Shown in pieces: positions 27,289-34,515 of a stretch of DNA of 64,000 nucleotides (position 1 is the first letter of the stretch; each line of letters opens with the position of its first letter). The position numbers were made by a program, and so were the translations under genes. The notes beneath the pieces were generated by a model. The model had not been told where the DNA came from and ran no database searches. It worked only from the letters and a program-made list of their open reading frames with translations. Where the stretch lies: assembly GCF_036499745.1 (NCBI RefSeq), contig NZ_DASYDG010000045.1:1-64000 (forward strand). The letters run 5' to 3'. Origin of the DNA: Pinirhizobacter sp036499745 (GTDB taxonomy: Bacteria; Pseudomonadota; Gammaproteobacteria; Xanthomonadales; Rhodanobacteraceae).

Positions 27289-27435
27289 TCAAGTGCTCTT
27301 TATCCTCGGGTTGGTGGTGGTGGCAGGTTTGGGCGCTGTGTTGCGCTCGAATTCCTGTTCGCGATCGTCGGAACGCTCTTCCCGTTCATCGGCGGGTGCC
27401 TGTTCCTGCTCGTCGTCGTTGCGATTGCCACTCAT
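27289..27435 (-). CDS. 48-residue charged microprotein between the TIR and SLOG genes
   Basis: The frame starts at ATG 27435 with GGAG about 9 nt upstream and ends at TGA 27289-27291. It codes for MSGNRNDDEQEQ... ending TTTNPRIKST. Roughly half of the residues are charged, mostly Asp, Glu and Arg, with no cysteine and no hydrophobic segment, so it is probably disordered. It sits 30 bp after the TIR gene and 22 bp before the SLOG gene, with spacing normal for an operon. I recognise no family. It could be a regulator, adaptor or signal-binding partner; that is speculation. Confidence 0.6.
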   Translation of the reverse strand: MSGNRNDDEQEQAPADEREERSDDREQEFERNTAPKPATTTNPRIKST

Positions 27436-27465
27436 GAGATGTCTCCGTCCTAGTGACTGCCAGTG

Positions 27466-29697
27466 CTATTCATCGTTTGCCGATCGCGCTATCTCGCGAC
27501 CGGCCAGTTCCGCATGACCACCGGTAGCCGCCAGCAGTTCGCGCTGGAAGGTAACGTTCTGCGGATAGTCGATCTGTTCACGGCGCAATGCCTGCAGTAA
27601 GGCCGGGTCGCGGTAGCCGCTCGTCCAAAGCCTCTTGATCACCGGCACTGCCTCGTCCTTGCGCTGGAGCGAAAGCAGCGCCATGACCTGTAGTGCCAAC
27701 AGCCTTGGATCGCCCTGACCGCTGTGGGCCGACTGCAACGACGCCAATGCGTCGTCGCGCAGCGTGCCCGCAGCGTTCGTATCAGCGCTGACCGCGGCCA
27801 GGGAGAGCCGTGCCGTGGCGATAGCCAACAAAGTGGCGCGGTCATCGGGCTGCTGCTTGAAGAGGGGTGCGAGCAAATGCAACGCCGACGTGGCCTGTCG
27901 CCGGGCGGCGTCGTTGTCGCCCGAAGCGCACGATTGCGCGGACTGTTCCATCAGTGCCTCGGCATACTCGCGCTGCCAGACCGCGTTGTCGGCATCGTGC
28001 CGGGCAAGGCTTTCAAAGATCACCAGCGCATCGCGCGCGAGTTTCGCGGCGTTTACCATGTCGCCCGTGAGGCGATGCAAGCGCCCCAACTGGATCGCAT
28101 AGAGCGCCTGGTGCTCCTGGTAGTCGGTATTGCCCGGATCCAGCGTCTTTAGCTGTACCGCCATGTCCACAGCGCGCTGCAGGCGATCCATGCCTGCCTG
28201 CACGTCTCCGGCCAGCGCCTGGGTGCGGCCGAGGATGCCGTGCACGATAAGCAGGTCATCGCGCCGGCTGGCATCTTTCGGATGGGACGCGGCGAGCCCC
28301 GCCTGGATCGTTTCGGCCGCCACGTATTGCGCCACGGCATTGGCAAGGTCGCCATGCAGCAATGCCAGCCTGCCCAGGTTGTTCGACGCTTCGCCGATTG
28401 CGGTCGGCCAGTCGACATTGCCCGGCTCCGCGGTGGCCATGCGCTGCGCCAGGGCAAGCATGTCCTGGTACTGCCGGGCGGCCTCTTCGAGATGGCCGCG
28501 CGCTTCCATCACGTGGCCTATGTTGTTGTTGAAGGTGATGCGCTGGAATGCGACGCGCGCGTCGCCGGGCGCGCGCGCGGCGGCACGCTGCAGGATCATC
28601 TGGCCCGAGGCAAAACTCCGCTCGGCATCGTCGAGCTTGCCCAGTCGCCAGCCGATCATGCCGATGTAAGACCAGGTATCGGCGTGGGCCAGTTGCCGGG
28701 CGATGTCGGTCGGGGCTTCCGCGGCAAGGCGCGAGGTGAGCGCCAGCGATGCCTGGAAGGCGTCCATCGCCAGGGCCAGCCGACCCTGGTCAAGCCGCAC
28801 ACTGCCGATTTTCGCCAGCGCCACGGCACGCTGTACAAGAGCCTGGTCGGTGACGTCACTGATGGGCTGCGACTGGAAGTACGCCATGGCCTGGTCGTCC
28901 ACCGATTCCATGATGTCCAGGCGAGAGGCCTGTGCGAGCTTGTCGTTGAGATCGCCCAGCATGAAGCTGACGAGGTCCTCGGCCTGCTTCTGCCGTCGCT
29001 CGGCGGCGTGGCTGGCCACTACTGCCTCGTGCCGGGCGATGAAGGCGACGATGGCCAATACGGTGGTCACCGCCATCACGCACAGCGCCACCGCCGCCAG
29101 CATCGCCGCACGCCTCGTACGCCTCTGCAGCTCGCGGCGCTTCAAGGCATCGAAGCCGATGTCGAGCATGCCGGCGATGAGCTTGTACTTGGCGTTGGCG
29201 CGCGTGTCCCTGCCCGGTCGCACATCGGCGGCCATCGGTTCGACGGTGTCGGAGCTCAGGGCGCCGTCCGCGGCGAGTCGATGGCGCAGCGCCGACGCGA
29301 AACATTCCTCTGCTTCGCGACCGGGCAGCAGGCTGGCGTTGGGTTCACCCGCCACGATCAGGCAGAAGATGCGGTCGCTACGACCCAATCGTTTGAACGC
29401 CAGCACTTCCTCGTTCACCCACCGCGAACGCGCGGCCTCGGGTGAGCAGACCACGATCAGGCAATCCGATTGCGCCAGCGCCTCGTTCACCTGGCGGCCG
29501 AGATCGCCGGCGCTGGCCAGTTCGTCGCTGTCGCGAAAGATGGGAGCCCATCGACGGGGCACGATACCGGCCGGCGTCTGCATACCCACCAGACGTTTCG
29601 GGATTGCATAGGTTTCCAGCGCCCGGTGCAACCAGCCCGCCCAGGACTTATCCAGGTGGCTGTAGCTGATGAAGGCGCGATACCGGAAATCCGACAT
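27466..29697 (-). CDS. TIR domain protein with membrane helix and TPR-like repeats
   Basis: A 743-residue protein. Residues ~5-135 form a bacterial TIR_2 domain: YRAFISYSHLDKSWAGWLHRAL, FRDSDELASAGDLG and CSPEAARSRWVNEEV, where the Glu residues after the Trp (about 96-97) are candidates for the NADase catalytic glutamate. A single membrane helix follows at ~198-221, placing the TIR domain in the cytosol. The remaining ~450 residues are helical repeats of TPR type (several ~40-residue units with paired Ala/Leu helices, about 285-740), presumably on the other side of the membrane. ATG at 29697 follows an in-frame GTG. It is first in the TIR-microprotein-SLOG operon; a CRP/Clp site lies 47 bp upstream. 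Confidence 0.85.
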   Translation of the reverse strand: MSDFRYRAFISYSHLDKSWAGWLHRALETYAIPKRLVGMQTPAGIVPRRWAPIFRDSDELASAGDLGRQVNEALAQSDCLIVVCSPEAARSRWVNEEVLAFKRLGRSDRIFCLIVAGEPNASLLPGREAEECFASALRHRLAADGALSSDTVEPMAADVRPGRDTRANAKYKLIAGMLDIGFDALKRRELQRRTRRAAMLAAVALCVMAVTTVLAIVAFIARHEAVVASHAAERRQKQAEDLVSFMLGDLNDKLAQASRLDIMESVDDQAMAYFQSQPISDVTDQALVQRAVALAKIGSVRLDQGRLALAMDAFQASLALTSRLAAEAPTDIARQLAHADTWSYIGMIGWRLGKLDDAERSFASGQMILQRAAARAPGDARVAFQRITFNNNIGHVMEARGHLEEAARQYQDMLALAQRMATAEPGNVDWPTAIGEASNNLGRLALLHGDLANAVAQYVAAETIQAGLAASHPKDASRRDDLLIVHGILGRTQALAGDVQAGMDRLQRAVDMAVQLKTLDPGNTDYQEHQALYAIQLGRLHRLTGDMVNAAKLARDALVIFESLARHDADNAVWQREYAEALMEQSAQSCASGDNDAARRQATSALHLLAPLFKQQPDDRATLLAIATARLSLAAVSADTNAAGTLRDDALASLQSAHSGQGDPRLLALQVMALLSLQRKDEAVPVIKRLWTSGYRDPALLQALRREQIDYPQNVTFQRELLAATGGHAELAGREIARSANDE

Positions 29698-29743
29698 CAC
29701 AAGGCCCCAACGACCGCGTGCAAACGATACCGTAGCACCAAAG

Positions 29744-29759
29744 TGTGATGCAGGTCACA
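29744..29759. promoter_or_regulatory. CRP/Clp-type binding site
   Basis: TGTGA-TGCAGG-TCACA is a perfect match to the CRP consensus, which Xanthomonas Clp shares, and the flanks (AA before, TTT after) also fit. Its centre is 55 bp before the TIR ATG. A possible minus-strand -10 (TATCGT, 29729-29724) would place the site at or over the -35 region. Confidence 0.75.
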
Positions 29760-29827
29760 TTTTACCGGGATGGGTATCCCTTGAGCAGGTTAAGGCAAAC
29801 CCCTGTCACGACAGGAGAAAAGTCGAC

Positions 29828-29990
29828 TTATCCACAAGCTTTCCCAGCGGAAGCCCACAAACGGTGTGGATAAACGTGAAGGAAGCGTGGGCAGGACTTA
29901 AGCAAGCTGACGCAAGTGGTTGTTCGTGCACGCAGCAACAGCGTTTATCCACAAGCTTTCCCCTAGGCCCTCCACATGGGGTGTGGATAA
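29828..29990. promoter_or_regulatory. Cluster of four perfect DnaA boxes in two inverted pairs
   Basis: TTATCCACA occurs at 29828-29836 and 29945-29953, and its complement TGTGGATAA at 29865-29873 and 29982-29990. Each pair faces inward with exactly 37 bp between box centres, and each left box is followed by AGCTTTCCC, so the second pair looks like a duplicate of the first. No dnaA, dnaN, gyrB or mnmG is near, so this is not an ordinary oriC. It could titrate DnaA, reactivate it, or let DnaA control the TIR operon. Confidence 0.85.
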
Positions 29991-30044
29991 CGCCATTCCA
30001 CTGACGGCATCAGTTCGAATCCACTGCCAGCTAATTTCCCTGAA

Positions 30045-30081
30045 ATGCAAAAGGCCTCCCACTGATGGAGGCCTTTTGCAT
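30045..30081. terminator. Bidirectional terminator after accD
   Basis: ATGCAAAAGGCCTCC and GGAGGCCTTTTGCAT form a perfect 15-bp stem with a 7-nt loop. It ends the trp-accD strand (minus) and insulates it from the TIR operon control region. Confidence 0.88.
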
Positions 30082-30101
30082 CAACCAAAGAGAGAAACGC
30101 G

Positions 30102-30971
30102 TTACGCAGCCCGCGGCTGCTTGCCCATGATGCCAAGTACCGCAGCGAGCTTATCGCGCATGTCGCGGCGGTCGACGATGAAATCCACCGCGCCGTGATC
30201 CACCAGGAACTCCGAGCGCTGGAAGCCTTCGGGCAAAGTCTCGCGAACCGTCTGCTCGATCACGCGGGGGCCGGCGAAGCCGATCAGGGCCTTGGGCTCG
30301 GCGACGTTGAGGTCGCCCAGCATGCCCAGGCTCGCCGACACACCACCGGTGGTGGGATGGGTGAGCACCGAGATGTAAGGCACGCCGGCGTCGTGCATGC
30401 GACGGATGGTGGCGGACGTCTTGGCCATCTGCATCAGCGAGAACAGGCCTTCCTGCATGCGCGCGCCGCCAGTGGCGGAGAAACACACAAGACCGGTGCG
30501 TTCGGCGAGCGCCAGTTCCGCGGCGCGGGCGAATTTCTCACCCACCACCGAACCCATCGAGCCACCCATGAAGGAGAACTCAAACGCTACGCCAACCAGC
30601 GAGCGGCCCTTGAGCGCACCGCGCATGGCCACCAGGGCGTCTTTCTCGCCCGTGGCCTTTTGCGCGGCGATGATGCGGTCGCGGTATTTCTTCTGGTCGC
30701 GGAATTTCAGCGGATCGGTGGGGGCGAGGTCGGGCCAGAGTTCCTCGGTGATGCCTTCGTCGAAGAACGCATTCAGCCGCGTGCGCGCACCGATGGCGTG
30801 ATGGTGGCCGCACTTGGGGCAGACCATCAGTGAACGCTCAAGCTCCGGGCGATACAGCACGGTGCCGCAGCCGGCACACTTCTCCCACACACCCTCAGGC
30901 ACCTTGCCCTTGGCCGCGGCGGCGCCTTGCGGACGCGTCTTCGGCGTCATGATTTTCTGCAACCAGTTCAT
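30102..30971 (-). CDS. accD: Acetyl-CoA carboxylase carboxyltransferase subunit beta
   Basis: A 289-residue subunit that, with AccA, transfers carboxyl from biotin-BCCP to acetyl-CoA to make malonyl-CoA for fatty acid synthesis. The four-cysteine zinc ribbon is at residues ~34-56 (CAGC ... CPKC), followed by the crotonase-fold body with GGARMQEG and HPTTGGVSASLG. It follows trpA by 15 bp; trp-accD adjacency is common in gammaproteobacteria. A strong terminator follows. Confidence 0.96.
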   Translation of the reverse strand: MNWLQKIMTPKTRPQGAAAAKGKVPEGVWEKCAGCGTVLYRPELERSLMVCPKCGHHHAIGARTRLNAFFDEGITEELWPDLAPTDPLKFRDQKKYRDRIIAAQKATGEKDALVAMRGALKGRSLVGVAFEFSFMGGSMGSVVGEKFARAAELALAERTGLVCFSATGGARMQEGLFSLMQMAKTSATIRRMHDAGVPYISVLTHPTTGGVSASLGMLGDLNVAEPKALIGFAGPRVIEQTVRETLPEGFQRSEFLVDHGAVDFIVDRRDMRDKLAAVLGIMGKQPRAA

Positions 30972-30986
30972 CGGTCGACCTCGTCG

Positions 30987-31796
30987 TTAATGCCTGGCAT
31001 CGAGCGCCGCGCGAATGGGGGCAAGGAACTGCCCTGCCCGGCGGACCGCCTCATCCGCGTTCTCCGCGCCGGCCAGTGTGTCGACCAGCGCGCTACCGAT
31101 CACCACTGCATCGGCAAACGCGGCGATGGCGACCGCGCTTTGCGCGTCGCGAATGCCGAAACCGACAGCCACGGGCGCCGCGGACCTGGCCCGGATATCG
31201 GCCACGCGGGCAGCGATATCCTGGGTGTTCAGGTGCGAAGCACCGGTGATGCCGGCAAACGACACATAATACAGGAAGCCCGCCGCCGCCTCGCAAAGCC
31301 GCGCCAGGCGGTCGTTTGCCGTGGTCGGGGCAGCGAGGAGGATCTGTTTCAGGCCGGCGTCACGCAGGGGGGCAAGCACTGCCGATTCCTCGATCGGGCA
31401 GTCCACCAGCAGGACGCCATCTACCCCGGCTGCCACCGCACGGCTGGCGAACGCCGTGTAGCCCACGCGCTCGACGGGGTTCAGGTAGCCCATCAGCACG
31501 ATCGGGGTGTCGTTGTCCCGGGTGCGGAACTGCGCCACCCACGCAAGGATTTGCACCAGTCCCACCCCACGCGCAAGTGCGCGTTCACTGGCGTGCTGGA
31601 TCACGGGGCCATCGGCCATCGGGTCGGAGAACGGCACGCCCAGTTCGATGACGTCAGCGCCGTTGTCCACCAGCGCGTGCATCATGGCGACCACGCCATC
31701 GGGCGAGGGATCGCCAGCGGTGATGAAGGGAATGAGGCCTGTGCGGCTCTTCGATTTCAGTTCAGCGAACCGGCGGTCCAGTCGGTTGTCACTCAC
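30987..31796 (-). CDS. trpA: Tryptophan synthase alpha chain
   Basis: A 269-residue TIM barrel that cleaves indole-3-glycerol phosphate to indole. The catalytic Glu is in ADVIELGVPFSDPMADGP and the Asp in LLVDCPIEES. VSFAGITGA and the phosphate-binding VGFGI are present. The GTG start overlaps the trpB stop by 4 nt (GTGA), coupling the two subunits. Confidence 0.96.
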   Translation of the reverse strand: MSDNRLDRRFAELKSKSRTGLIPFITAGDPSPDGVVAMMHALVDNGADVIELGVPFSDPMADGPVIQHASERALARGVGLVQILAWVAQFRTRDNDTPIVLMGYLNPVERVGYTAFASRAVAAGVDGVLLVDCPIEESAVLAPLRDAGLKQILLAAPTTANDRLARLCEAAAGFLYYVSFAGITGASHLNTQDIAARVADIRARSAAPVAVGFGIRDAQSAVAIAAFADAVVIGSALVDTLAGAENADEAVRRAGQFLAPIRAALDARH

Positions 31797-33004
31797 AGTT
31801 CGATCCCCTCGCGTGCCGCGATGGTGTGCACATCCTTGTCGCCGCGGCCGGAGAGGTTGGCCAGCACCAGGGCGTCCTTGGGCAGCTCACGTGCCAGCTT
31901 CATCGCCTGGGCAATGGCGTGGCTGGATTCAAGTGCCGCCAGGATGCCTTCGGTGCGCGCGAGCAGATGGAAGGCTTCCAGCGCCTCATCGTCGGTGATG
32001 CCCACGTATTCGGCGCGGCCGGCATCCTTCAGGAAGGCGTGCTCGGGCCCGACACCCGGGTAGTCCAGGCCCGCGGATACCGAATGGGTTTCGGTGATCT
32101 GGCCATTTTCGTCCGCCAGCACATAGGTGCGATTGCCGTGCAACACGCCGGGACGGCCTGCAGCCAGCGACGCTGCATGCTGGCCGGTCTCGATGCCGTG
32201 GCCCGCGGCCTCGGCGCCGACGATGCGTACGCCCGAATCGTTGAGGAAGGCGTGGAACAGGCCAATGGCGTTGGAACCGCCACCCACGCAGGCAGTGATG
32301 GCATCGGGCAGTCGGCCGTAGTCTTCGAACATCTGCGCTCGCGCTTCGCGGCCGACGATGGCGTTGAAGTCGCGCACCATCTGCGGATACGGATGGGGAC
32401 CTGCCACCGTACCGATGATGTAGAACGTGTCGTTGACGTTGGTAACCCAGTCGCGCATTGCCTCGTTCAGGGCATCCTTGAGTGTTTTCGAGCCGGACGT
32501 CACAGGCACCACGTCGGCGCCGAGCAGACGCATGCGGTAGACGTTGATCTTCTGGCGCTCGATATCCACCGCGCCCATGTACACCACGCACTTAAGACCC
32601 AGGCGCGCCGCTACCGTGGCGCTGGCCACGCCATGCTGGCCGGCGCCGGTTTCAGCAATGATGCGTGTCTTGCCCATATGACGGGCCACCAGCGCCTGAC
32701 CCACGGTGTTGTTTATCTTGTGCGCGCCGGTGTGGTTCAGGTCTTCGCGCTTGAGCAGGATGCGAGCGCCGCCGACATGGCGGGTCAGGCGTTCGGCTTC
32801 GTAGATGGGGCTTGGGCGACCCACATAGTATTTCAGGTCGCGGTCGAGCTCGGCGATGAAGGCCGGATCCTTGCGCAGCCGTTCGTAGGCTGCCGTTAGC
32901 TCCGCCAGCGGTGCCATCAATGTTTCGGCCACGTAGATACCGCCGTAGTCGCCGAAGCGACCGTGCGCGTCGGGATAAGCGTGGAAATCGATCTGGGAAT
33001 TCAT
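31793..33004 (-). CDS. trpB: Tryptophan synthase beta chain
   Basis: A 403-residue PLP enzyme joining indole and serine. The PLP lysine is in NHTGAHKINN, preceded by LLKREDL; the phosphate-binding CVGGGSNAIG and ETGAGQHGV are intact. The ATG at 33004 has AGGT upstream and the usual QIDFHAYPDAHGRFGDYGG beginning; a longer start at 33025 adds an atypical peptide. It lies 29 bp after trpF. Confidence 0.97.
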   Translation of the reverse strand: MNSQIDFHAYPDAHGRFGDYGGIYVAETLMAPLAELTAAYERLRKDPAFIAELDRDLKYYVGRPSPIYEAERLTRHVGGARILLKREDLNHTGAHKINNTVGQALVARHMGKTRIIAETGAGQHGVASATVAARLGLKCVVYMGAVDIERQKINVYRMRLLGADVVPVTSGSKTLKDALNEAMRDWVTNVNDTFYIIGTVAGPHPYPQMVRDFNAIVGREARAQMFEDYGRLPDAITACVGGGSNAIGLFHAFLNDSGVRIVGAEAAGHGIETGQHAASLAAGRPGVLHGNRTYVLADENGQITETHSVSAGLDYPGVGPEHAFLKDAGRAEYVGITDDEALEAFHLLARTEGILAALESSHAIAQAMKLARELPKDALVLANLSGRGDKDVHTIAAREGIEL

Positions 33005-33033
33005 GCGATACCTGTGCTGGAGCACCCGGGGGT

Positions 33034-33657
33034 TCAGGTGCCTTGACCTCGCCGGACGGCGGCGATGAAGTGTTCCATCTTAGCGGCATCCTTCACCCCC
33101 GGGGATGACTCGATGCCGCTGGCCACGTCCACCGCCCAGGGCTGGGCCAAGGCGATGGCGCGGGCCACGTTGGTGCTGTCGAGACCGCCAGCGAGAATGA
33201 GCGGCTGGGGAAAATCCTTCGGCATCAACGACCAGTCGAAGACGCGGCCGGTACCCCCCGACTCGCCCAGGCCGTGACCGTCGAGCAGCAGGCCGGCGGC
33301 ACCGGGATAGGTGTGAAGCTTGTGCAAGGCGGCCTCGCCGTCGCCCATGGCGATGGCCTTGAGGTAACGCCTGCCGAAACCCTTGCAGAAATCATCGGTT
33401 TCCTCGCCGTGGAATTGCACCAGGTCGGGCTGGACCACGTCGATCACATGCGCCACCCACGCTGGTTCGTCGTCCATCAACAAGGCCACGGCATCAACGA
33501 AGGGCGGCAAGGCTGCGCGCAGGACAGCGGCCGCTTCAGGTTCAATGAAACGCTTGCTGCGCCGGGTGAAAACGAAGCCGACAGCGTCCGCGCCCAGTCG
33601 GGCGGCCAGTTGGACGTCGTCGTGGCGGGTCATGCCGCAGCATTTGATGCGGGTCAT
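33034..33657 (-). CDS. trpF: Phosphoribosylanthranilate isomerase
   Basis: A 207-residue TIM barrel with catalytic Cys in IKCCGMT, the VQFHGEE strand, catalytic Asp in LLLDG and phosphate-binding LAGGLDSTNV. The ATG at 33657 shares one base with the truA stop (TGATG). In-frame upstream codons lie inside truA and are rejected. The trpE/G/D/C genes are elsewhere, the split arrangement usual in pseudomonads and xanthomonads. Confidence 0.95.
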   Translation of the reverse strand: MTRIKCCGMTRHDDVQLAARLGADAVGFVFTRRSKRFIEPEAAAVLRAALPPFVDAVALLMDDEPAWVAHVIDVVQPDLVQFHGEETDDFCKGFGRRYLKAIAMGDGEAALHKLHTYPGAAGLLLDGHGLGESGGTGRVFDWSLMPKDFPQPLILAGGLDSTNVARAIALAQPWAVDVASGIESSPGVKDAAKMEHFIAAVRRGQGT

Positions 33658-34424
33658 CAGAGCGTTACCTGTTCGGGGAGGCCCCAGTGGGCTTCGTATT
33701 TCGGGCCGAGGAAGGTGAGTCCGGTGGCCGGGGCCGTGGGCCCTGCCCGCTCGCGGTCGCGTCCGGCCAGGAGTTCGGCCATCCATTCCACCGGCTGCTC
33801 GCCACGTCCAATCAACAGCAACGAGCCGACGATGTTCCGTACCATATGGTGCAGGAACGCATTGGCTTCAATGTCGACGAACACTTCTTCACCTATCCGT
33901 GTGACGCTGATTTTCTTCATGAACCGGCGTGCGTGCGCCGCCTGGCACGACACCGCGCGGAAGGCAGAGAAATCGTTCTCGCCCAGCAGCGCCTGGGCCG
34001 CGGCGTGCATGCGCCCGGCGTCCACCGGATGGCGCTCCCAGGTGACGTAGCGCGCATCCAGTGCCGCGCGTACCAGACGATTGACGATCCGGTAACGGTA
34101 GCCGCGCAGGCGCGCGGAAAAGCGCGCATGGAATTCGTCGGCCACCGGCTGCGCCCAGGTCACGGCCATCGAGCGCGGCAGGTTCGAGCATGTGCCCAGC
34201 AGCCAGCCACGCATGTCGCGCCTGACCTCGGTGTCGAAGTGGACCACCTGGCAGCGCGCATGCACGCCGGCGTCGGTGCGGCCGGCGGCCGTGGTTTCGA
34301 TGGGTTCGTCCGCCACGCGGCGGAGCGCAGTTTCAAGCGCGCCCTGCACCGTCCGGCCATGGCTCAGGCGCTGCCAGCCGAGGAAGTCGGTACCGTCGTA
34401 TTCGATGCCGAAGGCAATGCGCAT
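33657..34424 (-). CDS. truA: tRNA pseudouridine(38-40) synthase
   Basis: A 255-residue enzyme with the catalytic Asp in AGRTDAGVHA, preceded by EYDGTDFLGWQ and followed by FHARFSARLRGYRY and NAFLHHMVRNIVG. It modifies U38-40 in the anticodon stem. It lies after the fimV terminator and is the first gene of the truA-trpF-trpB-trpA-accD run. Confidence 0.96.
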   Translation of the reverse strand: MRIAFGIEYDGTDFLGWQRLSHGRTVQGALETALRRVADEPIETTAAGRTDAGVHARCQVVHFDTEVRRDMRGWLLGTCSNLPRSMAVTWAQPVADEFHARFSARLRGYRYRIVNRLVRAALDARYVTWERHPVDAGRMHAAAQALLGENDFSAFRAVSCQAAHARRFMKKISVTRIGEEVFVDIEANAFLHHMVRNIVGSLLLIGRGEQPVEWMAELLAGRDRERAGPTAPATGLTFLGPKYEAHWGLPEQVTL

Positions 34425-34482
34425 GGACTGGGGGCAGCTTCAAAACGCCCATGATACAGCGCGGCCCGGAGCGGTGTTCATA

Positions 34483-34510
34483 GGAAAAACCCCGCCGGAG
34501 CGGGGTTTCC
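34483..34510 (-). terminator. Intrinsic terminator after fimV
   Basis: GGAAAAACCCCG-CCGGAG-CGGGGTTTCC forms a stem of at least 8 bp (AAACCCCG with CGGGGTTT) with a short T-run on the minus strand (TTTTTCC). It separates fimV from truA, though read-through would join them. Confidence 0.75.
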
Positions 34511-34515
34511 TTCGA

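Larger units (their letters stand above)
29698..30044. other. Regulatory region upstream of the TIR operon with DnaA-box cluster
   Basis: No gene lies in this stretch. From the TIR gene outward it holds a perfect CRP/Clp palindrome (29744-29759), a perfect CCTGTC-AC-GACAGG inverted repeat (29802-29815) and four perfect DnaA boxes (29828-29990). The far side is closed by the accD terminator. The plus-strand frames that cross it have no ribosome sites and are not genes. Confidence 0.8.

Noticed and set aside
25842..29445. Plus-strand frames of 335 and 401 codons opposite the SLOG and TIR genes
   Set aside because: Composition is shadow-like, and the minus-strand proteins have clear domains.
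29828..29990. The DnaA-box cluster as the chromosomal origin
   Set aside because: No dnaA, dnaN, gyrB or mnmG, no AT-rich unwinding element, and the flanks are the TIR operon and accD.
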